Source: Bacteroidota bacterium
Lineage (GTDB): Bacteria > Bacteroidota > Ignavibacteria > Ignavibacteriales > Ignavibacteriaceae
Direction of reading: 5' to 3'
Assembly: GCA_021793635.1 (NCBI GenBank)
Contig: JAJYSI010000188.1
Coordinates: forward strand, 1 to 6,710
DNA: 6,710 bases
Shown piece after piece: positions 1 through 6,057 of the stretch. The first letter of the stretch is position 1. Each line of letters begins with the position of its first letter. The position numbers were made by a program, and so were the translations under genes. The notes under the pieces are model-generated. The model saw only the letters and a list, made by a program, of their open reading frames with translations, was not told the DNA's origin and did not search any database.

Positions 1-215
1 TCTGTATGATAGCAAGCCCAGCATTTATTTAGCGAAGCTTGCTTATTTTTTTTTAGATATCTTAGAATATCTCCATCAGGGTCCAACACGCATACTTTGG
101 GCACATGGCAGTGCTTAATATTTTTCTGCCTTCGAGCTTCGCGCAAAAGATTTTCCGGTGTAAAGACGGAAGCTTCTTTATATTTTTTGTTTTGAAATAA
201 TTTTATGTTCTTCAT
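1..215 (-). CDS. Possible nucleoside phosphorylase-family protein, N-terminal part (runs off window)
   Basis: An open frame starts at ATG 215-213 and stays open for 71 codons to the window edge. It is too short in this window to be called by length alone. The ATG overlaps the stop of the preceding methyltransferase as ATGA, which suggests translational coupling and supports this start. The visible protein begins MKNIKLFQ, continues through TPENLLREARRQK (about residues 19-31) and VCVLDPDGDI (about 41-50), and reaches a WACYHT segment at about residue 66 onward. From memory, this 'ENLLREARR...LDPDGD...WACYHT' layout matches the N-terminus of bacterial proteins annotated as nucleoside (purine/uridine) phosphorylases, which cleave nucleosides with phosphate in the cytoplasm. 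The catalytic and substrate-binding part lies outside the window, so the assignment is tentative. The coding frame itself is well supported. It is the last visible gene of the ArsR-rhodanese operon. Confidence 0.55.
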   Translation of the reverse strand, partial: MKNIKLFQNKKYKEASVFTPENLLREARRQKNIKHCHVPKVCVLDPDGDILRYLKKNKQASLNKCWACYHT

Positions 216-834
216 TGTTTAATAGCCGACAAAACTACAAATGCTCCTTCGCCAAATCCATCCTTAACTATATCTTCAATTGTCATATCATCTGGATTGG
301 GAAAAATAGTCTGGCATATTTTAATTTTACCAAAATTGTTTTTATTCAAAAGTCCAATTACTTCTTTTGTCGAATAAAATTTTGCACTGCTGTAAAATTT
401 ATCTTCGGTTTTCATCGATTCGTATTTATTACCGAGGCTGCTTTCTTTATCGATGATTCCAATAATTATTTTCCCTTGCGGTTTTAATATCCTAAAAGCT
501 TCTTGTAAAGCAAGCGAATGATTATCCACAAAGCACAATGTTGTTACAAGCAAAGTCAAATTGTGCATTTGAAAATGGCAAGCTTTCTGCTTTTGAATTT
601 TGAACTGTAATTCCTCTTGAACGTGCAATCACAGCCATTTCTTCGGAAGGCTCAACGCCGGTTTTAATCCCCGAATGGAACAGAGAAACGCCCGGAGCCT
701 GTGCCAATTTCTATTCCCTTTCCTTCAAGATAAATAAATTTTCTAACAGCCTCGACTTCTGACTGATAAGCGAAGCGGTGAGCTTCGAACCATTCGTTAT
801 ATTCAACTGCAAATTTATCGAAAACGCCTGGCAT
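212..834 (-). pseudogene. Class I SAM-dependent methyltransferase, frame broken twice
   Basis: The reading begins at ATG 834-832, overlapping the stop of the flavoprotein gene as TAATG. It runs MPGVFDKFAVEYNEWFEAH and on to the SAM-binding motif EIGTGSGRF (motif I). The frame then hits TAA just after a GGGG run (plus-strand CCCC at 669-672). Removing one G restores GIKTGVEPSEEM and AESLPFSNAQFDF. A second lesion near 547-555 shifts the frame again to LVTTLCFVDNHSLALQEAFRILKPQGK, which continues to the stop at 212 (C-terminus GFGEGAFVVLSAIKQ). Joined, the three pieces give a nearly complete small-molecule-type methyltransferase of about 208 residues, with motif I, the VTTLCFVD motif and the LKPQG strand in order. 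Such proteins transfer a methyl group from SAM in the cytoplasm; the acceptor is unknown. The gene is either truly inactivated or carries two sequencing errors, one in a homopolymer and one in a short tandem repeat. Confidence 0.85.
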
Positions 835-2108
835 TATAATTTAACCGGTATGTTAAGAATTGATGAACCGGCTTTCAGCAGCGATTGAAAGACATTCTTT
901 CTAAAACCAATAGGAGCCAGCCACCATTTTTCAAAAAGCACTTTACTGAGATGCCAGAGCTTGCCTAACTGCTTAATGTTTATTTCCGGGTGCGGCGATG
1001 CATAAAAGTCACCGAAAGCAAAACCGGCTAAATCTTCTCCAGCTTCGAGCATACAAAAGCCATCGCCGCAAAAAATCTCTTTTTGCTCTTTGCCTAAAAT
1101 CTTTGAAGCAATAATTTCAGAAACAGTAATTGCCTGCGAATGAGCGAATACTCCGGCTTTAGGAAGCTTCATTGGTTTATCGGGGCTCCATCTGCCGGGA
1201 ATAGTAATTGAAGTTATATCTCCAATGGCGAAGATGTTATCAAATTTAGTTTGCAAAGTATCTTTATTTACCGGAATCCACTTTGATTCATCAATAAGAT
1301 TCGACTTCAAGATTACTTCGGGAGCTTTGTGCGAAGGGATTAAAACCAGCAAATCATAATTGACTGAAATTCCCGAAGCGAATTCAATTTTTCTTTCCTC
1401 ATAATTAATTGAGTTTAATTGATGCTGCGGATGGAATCCGATTCCTTTAGCACTTAAGATTTCTTTAACTGTATTACCAAGTTCCGGACCCGCAACCGGC
1501 AGCGGCTGTGGTTCTGGTGAATAGAGATTTACTGTAAAATTATTTTTTCCCCGAAGGGATGCCTGCCCCTTTGGGGGATTCCCAATTTTTTTCTCAAGGA
1601 AGTCATTAATAAGCATAGCGCCTTCATAAGGGGCACCGGGGCATTTATACGGAAGAGATGAGACCACTATTGAAACATTTCCGCCATTGAAGCTTTGAAG
1701 CGCTTCTTTAAGATTTGCAGCTCCCTCATAAGTGAAAAAGTTGTGGATTCCGTATTGTCGTTTATCGAGATGAGTTTTATCTAAGTCGCTGCCAAGAGCA
1801 ATAACCAAGTAATCAAAATTTACCCGGAGATTATCAGTATTAATTATTTTGTTTTCTATATCTATTTGTTTTACTTCTTCAAACAAAATATTTACGCGCT
1901 TGTCAATAAGCTCCCGAAGTTGTGAAGTAATTTGCTGCGGCTCTCTTTTATCGACCATTAACCACAAGTATGAAGCAGCGAACGAATGAATTTTATTTTT
2001 CTCGATTAAAACAATTTCTATCTCCGGCGGAAGCATTTTAGAAAGATGGTTTGCGGCAACAATGCCGCCAATTCCTCCGCCAAGAATGATTATTTTTTTG
2101 TTTTGCAC
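834..2108 (-). CDS. Sulfide:quinone oxidoreductase-like FAD flavoprotein
   Basis: This 424-residue protein is counted from the GTG at 2108, chosen because GGAGG (2121-2117) sits 8 bases upstream. The longer frame would start at TTG 2123, inside that ribosome binding site. The N-terminal dinucleotide-binding fold has GGGIGG at residues 10-15, and the second FAD motif FAIGDIT is at about 293-299. Cys156 in CPGAPYE and Cys352 in FCMLEAGE (with Cys347 nearby) match the two redox cysteines that SQR enzymes use to oxidise sulfide and hold the persulfide. The third cysteine of the Acidithiobacillus enzyme (Cys128) is not evident. There is no signal peptide. The C-terminus (WHLSKVLFEKWWLAP) is amphipathic, as expected for monotopic binding to the inner membrane and electron delivery to quinone. 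A related flavocytochrome c subunit is less likely without an export signal. The segment at residues 176-187 looks like an insertion. It lies downstream of an ArsR-rhodanese regulator. Confidence 0.8.
   Translation of the reverse strand: MQNKKIIILGGGIGGIVAANHLSKMLPPEIEIVLIEKNKIHSFAASYLWLMVDKREPQQITSQLRELIDKRVNILFEEVKQIDIENKIINTDNLRVNFDYLVIALGSDLDKTHLDKRQYGIHNFFTYEGAANLKEALQSFNGGNVSIVVSSLPYKCPGAPYEGAMLINDFLEKKIGNPPKGQASLRGKNNFTVNLYSPEPQPLPVAGPELGNTVKEILSAKGIGFHPQHQLNSINYEERKIEFASGISVNYDLLVLIPSHKAPEVILKSNLIDESKWIPVNKDTLQTKFDNIFAIGDITSITIPGRWSPDKPMKLPKAGVFAHSQAITVSEIIASKILGKEQKEIFCGDGFCMLEAGEDLAGFAFGDFYASPHPEINIKQLGKLWHLSKVLFEKWWLAPIGFRKNVFQSLLKAGSSILNIPVKL
1549..1583. repeat. GC-rich double-hairpin element inside the SQR-like gene
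   Basis: In an AT-rich gene, these 35 bases stand out as almost entirely G and C runs. They contain CCCCGAAGGG (1549-1558) and CCCCTTTGGGG (1566-1576), two adjacent hairpin-like units, followed by ATTCCC, which nearly mirrors the preceding GGGAT. On the coding strand they encode PPKGQASLRG in frame, between the DFLEKK helix and the VNLYSPEP strand. SQR-like relatives, as remembered, have a turn about ten residues shorter at that place. The composition and palindromic form suggest a small dispersed repeat that inserted without breaking the frame. Copies elsewhere in the genome cannot be seen from here. Confidence 0.5.
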
Positions 2109-2116
2109 TGGATTAT

Positions 2117-2121
2117 CCTCC
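2117..2121 (-). promoter_or_regulatory. Ribosome binding site deciding the SQR-like start
   Basis: GGAGG on the minus strand lies 8 bases before GTG at 2108. The upstream TTG (2123-2121) overlaps this motif and could not use it. The nearby ATG at 2127-2125 is in another frame and meets TAA after four codons. GTG is therefore the better start. Confidence 0.75.
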
Positions 2122-2167
2122 AAACATTTTATTCTGTATACATCCTATCACTTTAATCCAATAGATT

Positions 2168-2446
2168 CTAACGATACCCGGTAGAATCTCTTAACATTAA
2201 TATAGAATCACACACCTTTGGATTGATGAGGCTAAATAAAATAACATTATCTTTTTGCTTTTTACTGACTAAAGACAGCTTGCACAGTAATTCCAGATGT
2301 TGTGCAACTTCTTCTTTATCTACGCTTAATAGATTTGCAATCGTTTCGGTAGTAACTTCATTTTCATAAATAGAACATAAAATTTCTATGTCCATCGAAT
2401 CTGAAAAAAGTTCTGCAATCAGTTCATTTGATTTAGAATTTGTCAT
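2168..2446 (-). CDS. Small winged-helix (ArsR-like) transcriptional regulator
   Basis: This is a 92-residue protein with ATG at 2446, preceded by AGGTGG at 2456-2451 with a 4-base spacer. Residues about 15-75 read as a winged helix-turn-helix. A first helix (MDIEILCSIYE) is followed by TTETIANLLSVDKEEVAQHLELL, which has the spacing of an HTH, and then a charged wing (KKQKDNVILFSL). The layout resembles ArsR/SmtB proteins without long flanking helices, but the sequence alone does not place it in a named subfamily. It contains three cysteines (Cys24, Cys55, Cys79) and lacks the ELCVCDL metal motif of classical ArsR, so a thiol-based signal is possible but unproven. It starts 20 bases after the ArsR-rhodanese stop and precedes the SQR-like gene by 59 bases, so it is very likely in the same transcript. 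It is probably a second regulator of, or partner in, the same response. Confidence 0.7.
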   Translation of the reverse strand: MTNSKSNELIAELFSDSMDIEILCSIYENEVTTETIANLLSVDKEEVAQHLELLCKLSLVSKKQKDNVILFSLINPKVCDSILMLRDSTGYR

Positions 2447-2466
2447 TTTTCCACCTAAGCTAATTG

Positions 2467-3129
2467 TTAATTAATCTCAACCTTTAATCCGGCAAATCGC
2501 CACGAGTTAACATCATCTTGCATGATTGTTGTCTTGAATCCTTTGGCGGCTAAAATTTTTGCCGCTTCCGGAGCCATTACACAGTATTTGCCGCGACAGT
2601 ATGCAATAATCTCTTTACCAGCAGACAAGCTTTTTATCTTACTTTTTAACTCAGACATCGGAATAGAAACAGCGCCAGGAAGATGCCCGTTTAGATACTC
2701 TTCTTTTGGTCTTACGTCAATGATTGTAACGTCATCTTTTTTAATTTTTGATTGCAGTTCTTTCATAGAAATAGGTTCTAATACATTTCTTTCTTCAAGG
2801 AATGATTTTACTACTTCTCTTAATTCTGCTGCGCTTTGCTCGGCGAGCGCCTGCAGGCTTTTCCAGTATTTTATAACTTCATCCGAAGCAAGGAAATATA
2901 TAACGCGAATTCCTTCCTTCCGGCTTTGAACGATCTTTGCATTCTTTAGAATTTGCAAATGGCGGGAAGTGTTGGCAAAATTCATGTTGGTTTCTTTGGT
3001 TAAAGAGTCAACATCCTTTTCGCCTTGAGAAAGGAGATCCAATATTTCAAGTCGTTTTGGGCTTGCGAAAGCAGCGGCGATGTTTGCCAGTTGCTGGAAT
3101 GTAATATCCTTAAATTCTCTGCCAGTCAT
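2467..3129 (-). CDS. ArsR-family regulator fused to a rhodanese domain
   Basis: This 220-residue cytoplasmic protein has two domains. Residues about 10-95 form an ArsR-type winged helix: FASPKRLEILDLL, then the recognition region NTSRHLQILKNAKIVQSRKEG, then a wing ending in VIYFL. A linker helix joins it to a rhodanese domain at about 118-218, with IIDVRPKEEYLNGHLPGA and the active-site loop CRGKYC (Cys178, Cys183). Rhodanese cysteines carry sulfane sulfur as a persulfide, so the fusion suggests a repressor whose DNA binding answers to persulfide or a related sulfur signal. ArsR relatives such as SqrR and BigR sense persulfides through cysteines, but that mechanism is inferred here. The ribosome binding site is weak (AAGA). 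It is the first gene of the operon that includes the SQR-like enzyme, and an inverted repeat just upstream is a likely autoregulatory operator. Confidence 0.9.
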   Translation of the reverse strand: MTGREFKDITFQQLANIAAAFASPKRLEILDLLSQGEKDVDSLTKETNMNFANTSRHLQILKNAKIVQSRKEGIRVIYFLASDEVIKYWKSLQALAEQSAAELREVVKSFLEERNVLEPISMKELQSKIKKDDVTIIDVRPKEEYLNGHLPGAVSIPMSELKSKIKSLSAGKEIIAYCRGKYCVMAPEAAKILAAKGFKTTIMQDDVNSWRFAGLKVEIN

Positions 3130-3145
3130 AAAATTATCTTAATAA

Positions 3146-3171
3146 ATTATTCAATTGATTAATTGAACAAT
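3146..3171. promoter_or_regulatory. Candidate ArsR-type operator (inverted repeat)
   Basis: The plus-strand arms ATTATTCAATT (3146-3156) and AATTGAACAAT (3161-3171) are complementary at 10 of 11 positions around a 4-base spacer. The TTCAATT/AATTGAA core is perfect. The size, AT content and TTCAA/TTGAA cores resemble ArsR/SmtB operators. The repeat ends 16 bases before the ArsR-rhodanese start and overlaps the proposed -10 box, as expected for a repressor site. Confidence 0.6.
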
Positions 3172-3195
3172 AACAAATTGTGGTGAGAAATGCAA
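3167..3195 (-). promoter_or_regulatory. Possible promoter of the ArsR-rhodanese operon
   Basis: On the minus strand TTGCAT (3195-3190) is followed after 17 bases by TATTGT (3172-3167). These are acceptable -35 and -10 boxes with ideal spacing, and the -10 box overlaps the inverted repeat. In AT-rich DNA such matches can arise by chance, and some Bacteroidota use different promoter consensus sequences. Confidence 0.35.
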
Positions 3196-3237
3196 GAGAG
3201 ATGAAAATATTTGCTAAAATTAGTTGAAGTATTACAT

Positions 3238-3256
3238 TTTAGAATTTACTTCTAAA
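3238..3256. repeat. AT-rich perfect inverted repeat downstream of merA
   Basis: TTTAGAA (3238-3244) and TTCTAAA (3250-3256) pair perfectly around a 5-base loop, 25 bases past the merA stop. The position would suit transcript-end processing, but the stem is weak and no T run follows it on the minus strand. It is not called as an intrinsic terminator. Confidence 0.3.
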
Positions 3257-3280
3257 GAAAAAGTATACGCCGATGAACGT

Positions 3281-4942
3281 TTAAACTGCACAGCAGCTAA
3301 GTTTCTTAACATCCTTATCAAAACCAATTGCAGCTATTTTAACGCCTTCCGATAAAGTTAAATAAGGATGAAACATTTGCTTTAATTCTTTGACAGTGAC
3401 CCCGTATTTGATAGCCAAAGAAATTTCCATCAAAAGTTCCGAACCTTCGGGAACTAATATTCTTGCGCCGATTAGCTTATCGTTCTCTTTATTACGGATA
3501 AGTTTGATGAAACCTTTAGTATTTCGTGCAGCGAGTGAACGAGGCACATCTTTCAATTGAACAGTAGAAACCTCGTAATCAATATTAGCTTCAAAAGCCT
3601 GGTTTTCATCCATTCCAACTCCGGCAGTTTGTGGATCCGTAAATATAACCCAGGGAAAAACCGAGTAATCTTTTTTATTCTGAGTTTCTCCAAACATATT
3701 TTCTACAGCAAGTGAACCTTCATAAGCAGCAGAATAGACGAATAAGTATTCCCCGGTTATATCACCGGCTGCATAAATATTTGGAACTGGTGTCTGCAAA
3801 TATTCATTTGTTTTTATGAAGCTTTGTTTGTGCAGTTCAATTCCTAATTCTTCTAAACCGATTCCTTTTGTGTTTCCTTTTCTGCCGGTTGCTACAAAAA
3901 TGTGAGTCCCCTCGATTACTTCATTCTCATCTTTAACTGCAGCGTTAATTGATATCCTCCCATTTTTCTTTTCAACGGATTTAATTTTTACACCGGTTTT
4001 TATTTCTATCCCTTCCTGCTCTAAATATTCTCTTAATGATTCACTTATATCCGGCATTTCATCGGGAAGAATTCTATTAGAGCGTTGAAGAATTGTAACT
4101 TTTGATCCAAGCCGTGCAAACAATTGAGCATTTTCTAAGGCTATGTATCTCCCGCCAATTACAATTAAGTGTTCCGGCAGTTCTTCTAATTCATACAGTG
4201 TATCATTTATTAAATAACCGGCATCTTTTAATCCCGGAATATCAGGTACAAAGGTTGTTGAGCCCGCAGCTATTAAAATATAATCAGCAGTGAACTTTTT
4301 ATTATCTGCTTCAACAGTATTTTTACCAACAATTTTTGAGTATGCTTTAATGATAGTAACATTCTCATCATCTTTGAGAACATCGATATATTTTCCTTGC
4401 CGCAGGTCAGTAACAAGTTCAGTCTTTTGCCGGATAACTTCTTTGAAATCAATTTTATTTCCGCCCGATTTTATTCCGGTAAAATTCGGATTGTTAGCAA
4501 TATGAAACTGTTCCGCAGTTCTAATAAGAGTTTTTGAAGGAACACAGCCGACATTAACGCAAGTGCCTCCAATAGGAAGTCCGTCGTTTATCATCAGAAC
4601 TTTTTTGCCAAACTCGCTTGCTTTAAGTGCAGCCGCAAAAGCAGCAGAACCGCCGCCTATAATTATTAAATCAAAATCTGTTTTACCGGGGGAAGTATTT
4701 TTATTTTCTTCCGCAATAAATTTTGTTTCGAGCTCAGCGCCGTAACCGGCTTTTTTAACTGCAGCGATTAATGTTTCTGAATCAACCTTTTCTTTTAAAT
4801 TTACGGTTGCGTGTCCACTCTTCCAACCGTTTATTTTTACTGTCTCAACACCATTAACAGATGCTAAGGCTTTACTTACATGAGTTGCACAGCTATCGCA
4901 AGTCATCCCTTTTATTTTTAATTCGATTATTTCAGTTTTCAT
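3281..4942 (-). CDS. merA: Mercuric reductase with N-terminal HMA domain
   Basis: This cytoplasmic NADPH- and FAD-dependent enzyme reduces Hg(II) to volatile Hg(0). At 553 residues it is close to Tn501 MerA in length. Residues about 5-72 form a heavy-metal-associated domain with GMTCDSC (Cys15, Cys18), which passes Hg(II) to the core. The core has the FAD motif IIIGGGSAA (about 93-101), the redox pair CVNVGC (Cys128, Cys133), an NADPH-binding segment VIGGRYIALE (about 261-270), the second FAD motif AAGDITG, and a C-terminal Cys550-Cys551 pair (LSCCAV) that collects Hg(II) from the other subunit. Tyr185 and Tyr527 stand at the same distances from the cysteine pairs as the catalytic Tyr264 and Tyr605 of the Bacillus RC607 enzyme. 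The ATG is preceded by GAGAGG (4954-4949) with a 6-base spacer. It is the last gene of the merR operon, 60 bases after the membrane protein. Confidence 0.97.
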   Translation of the reverse strand: MKTEIIELKIKGMTCDSCATHVSKALASVNGVETVKINGWKSGHATVNLKEKVDSETLIAAVKKAGYGAELETKFIAEENKNTSPGKTDFDLIIIGGGSAAFAAALKASEFGKKVLMINDGLPIGGTCVNVGCVPSKTLIRTAEQFHIANNPNFTGIKSGGNKIDFKEVIRQKTELVTDLRQGKYIDVLKDDENVTIIKAYSKIVGKNTVEADNKKFTADYILIAAGSTTFVPDIPGLKDAGYLINDTLYELEELPEHLIVIGGRYIALENAQLFARLGSKVTILQRSNRILPDEMPDISESLREYLEQEGIEIKTGVKIKSVEKKNGRISINAAVKDENEVIEGTHIFVATGRKGNTKGIGLEELGIELHKQSFIKTNEYLQTPVPNIYAAGDITGEYLFVYSAAYEGSLAVENMFGETQNKKDYSVFPWVIFTDPQTAGVGMDENQAFEANIDYEVSTVQLKDVPRSLAARNTKGFIKLIRNKENDKLIGARILVPEGSELLMEISLAIKYGVTVKELKQMFHPYLTLSEGVKIAAIGFDKDVKKLSCCAV

Positions 4943-5002
4943 TTTCGACCTCTCTATTTAAAACGTTTATTAACTGTACCTAAAAATATTGTTTTAATGT
5001 TT

Positions 5003-5512
5003 TCATATTTTACAATCGGGGCACTCTATAATTGATTTTGAATTTTGATAAACAGCTAATAACAAAAGAACCACTGCGCCCGAATAAATTTCAGTTTCGT
5101 GCGTGGCTATAAATTCCTGGATTGTTAAGCCAAATGAACCGGGAAGAATCGGAATAATGCTTCCTATAAATCCAAGCACAACCGGCAGCAGCGGTGAACA
5201 GCAAAGAAATGGAGTAATAATGCTTACAAAAATTCCGCCCGCTGCAGAAGTAGTATGACCTTTGCGCCTTCTGTCTATTAAAAAAACTATGAATGGAATT
5301 AACACTCCTAAAAGCAGGGCAAAAAGAATGGCGAATATTATCATCTCAAGGGTTAAAAATTTAAACGAAATAAAACCGATTCGTCCGCCGGTGTATGATG
5401 ATGGAAGTGTAAGCATGTACAAAATCAGAAAGAAAATAAAACTAATTATTCCTATTATTCTATACTTCTTCTCTGAAAAAACAAAGTGTAGTGAAGCTCT
5501 TATCTTATTCAT
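5003..5512 (-). CDS. Four-helix membrane protein with vicinal Cys pair, candidate Hg(II) importer
   Basis: This 169-residue protein has four predicted membrane segments, at about 19-36, 54-80, 91-123 and 142-156. The charge pattern (KKYR before helix 1, RRRKGH after helix 2) puts both termini in the cytoplasm. Cys104-Cys105 form a vicinal pair within helix 3 in the motif FLCCSPLLP, and the short cytoplasmic tail ends in CPDC (Cys164, Cys167). MerT, MerC and MerF also use a vicinal Cys pair in a membrane helix plus cytoplasmic cysteines to move Hg(II) inward. In those proteins the pair lies in the first helix, and I see no direct sequence match. The inferred role is therefore an analogue of MerT that hands Hg(II) from its CPDC tail to the HMA domain of MerA, encoded next. 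The gap after the thioredoxin-like gene is 29 bases and the ribosome binding site is weak. A different thiol-linked membrane role remains possible. Confidence 0.8.
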   Translation of the reverse strand: MNKIRASLHFVFSEKKYRIIGIISFIFFLILYMLTLPSSYTGGRIGFISFKFLTLEMIIFAILFALLLGVLIPFIVFLIDRRRKGHTTSAAGGIFVSIITPFLCCSPLLPVVLGFIGSIIPILPGSFGLTIQEFIATHETEIYSGAVVLLLLAVYQNSKSIIECPDCKI

Positions 5513-5541
5513 TATAATTCTTTTTAATCAAATACAGTTGT

Positions 5542-6054
5542 TTATTTTTTAACCGCAAAATTTAATATATCATCCAGCGTGGCAGCTGGTGCGCTACTAA
5601 TGTTAATAATATTACCCTTTTCGTTTATCAAAAAATAGATATCAGGATATTTTTTAGAATTATATTTATCCTCTAAATCTTCAGACGCTTCTCCGAAAAC
5701 CCAGTCATCAGCTTTTAATAGATTTTTCCCGTGCTTCTCCGCAAATTCTGTAACAGTAGGACCGGGGTATCCGCCGTTTTTGTAATTACGCAAAACTATT
5801 ATCGTAAGATTATCTTTTTTTAATTGGGGCTGTTTTTCGGCAAGTGCATTAAATCCGGAGATGCAGCTCGGGCACCAGGTTGAGAAAAGCCACAGCATAA
5901 CTTTTTTGCCTTCAAAACTTTTTATATAAACTTTTTTAGAGTTAGAATAGAAATATGAATCCGGCGCTTTTTGCTGTGCAATAAGATTATTAGTATTAGC
6001 TGCAAACGTAAAGGCTAATACCAACAAGCCCACTGTGAATAATTTAATTTTCAT
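5542..6054 (-). CDS. Secreted thioredoxin-like (TlpA/redoxin-type) protein
   Basis: This 170-residue protein has a classical signal peptide: Lys-rich start, hydrophobic core LFTVGLLVLAFTFAA, and likely cleavage near residue 26 (NLIAQ|Q). The mature part has a thioredoxin fold with the active site WCPSC (Cys61, Cys64) after the strand KKVMLWLFST. The probable cis-proline is in KKYPDIYFLINEKG (Pro137). TlpA/redoxin proteins act outside the inner membrane in dithiol-disulfide exchange. Here the gene sits between merR and the putative importer, where mer operons often carry merP. It may bind Hg(II) with its CXXC pair and pass it to the importer, or keep the importer's cysteines reduced. Both roles are inferred. 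Its ATG lies 3 bases after the merR stop. GAGAGG (6066-6061), inside the end of merR, serves as ribosome binding site, implying coupled translation. Confidence 0.85.
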   Translation of the reverse strand: MKIKLFTVGLLVLAFTFAANTNNLIAQQKAPDSYFYSNSKKVYIKSFEGKKVMLWLFSTWCPSCISGFNALAEKQPQLKKDNLTIIVLRNYKNGGYPGPTVTEFAEKHGKNLLKADDWVFGEASEDLEDKYNSKKYPDIYFLINEKGNIINISSAPAATLDDILNFAVKK

Positions 6055-6057
6055 CTT

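Noticed and set aside
215..487. Plus-strand open frame opposite the methyltransferase
   Set aside because: The minus strand encodes the C-terminal part of a recognisable methyltransferase here; the plus reading is rich in Phe, Ile and Asn with no motif.
2522..2929. Plus-strand open frame opposite the ArsR-rhodanese gene
   Set aside because: It is the mirror of a gene with two intact domains and shows no coding signals of its own.
3238..3256. Intrinsic terminator after merA
   Set aside because: The inverted repeat is all weak pairs with no following T run on the transcribed strand, so it does not meet the usual pattern.
4124..4162. Missing third glycine (Arg265) in the NADPH-binding motif of MerA
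   Set aside because: Tn501 MerA, as remembered, also lacks the third glycine (GSSVVALE), so the site varies in active enzymes and is not evidence of loss.
4102..4745. Plus-strand open frames opposite merA
   Set aside because: They are antisense shadows of a gene with clear catalytic motifs; none has protein-like composition, a ribosome binding site or recognisable domains.
5262..5552. Plus-strand open frame opposite the membrane protein
   Set aside because: It is a shadow of the transmembrane gene and the start of its neighbour gap, with no ribosome binding site or motif.
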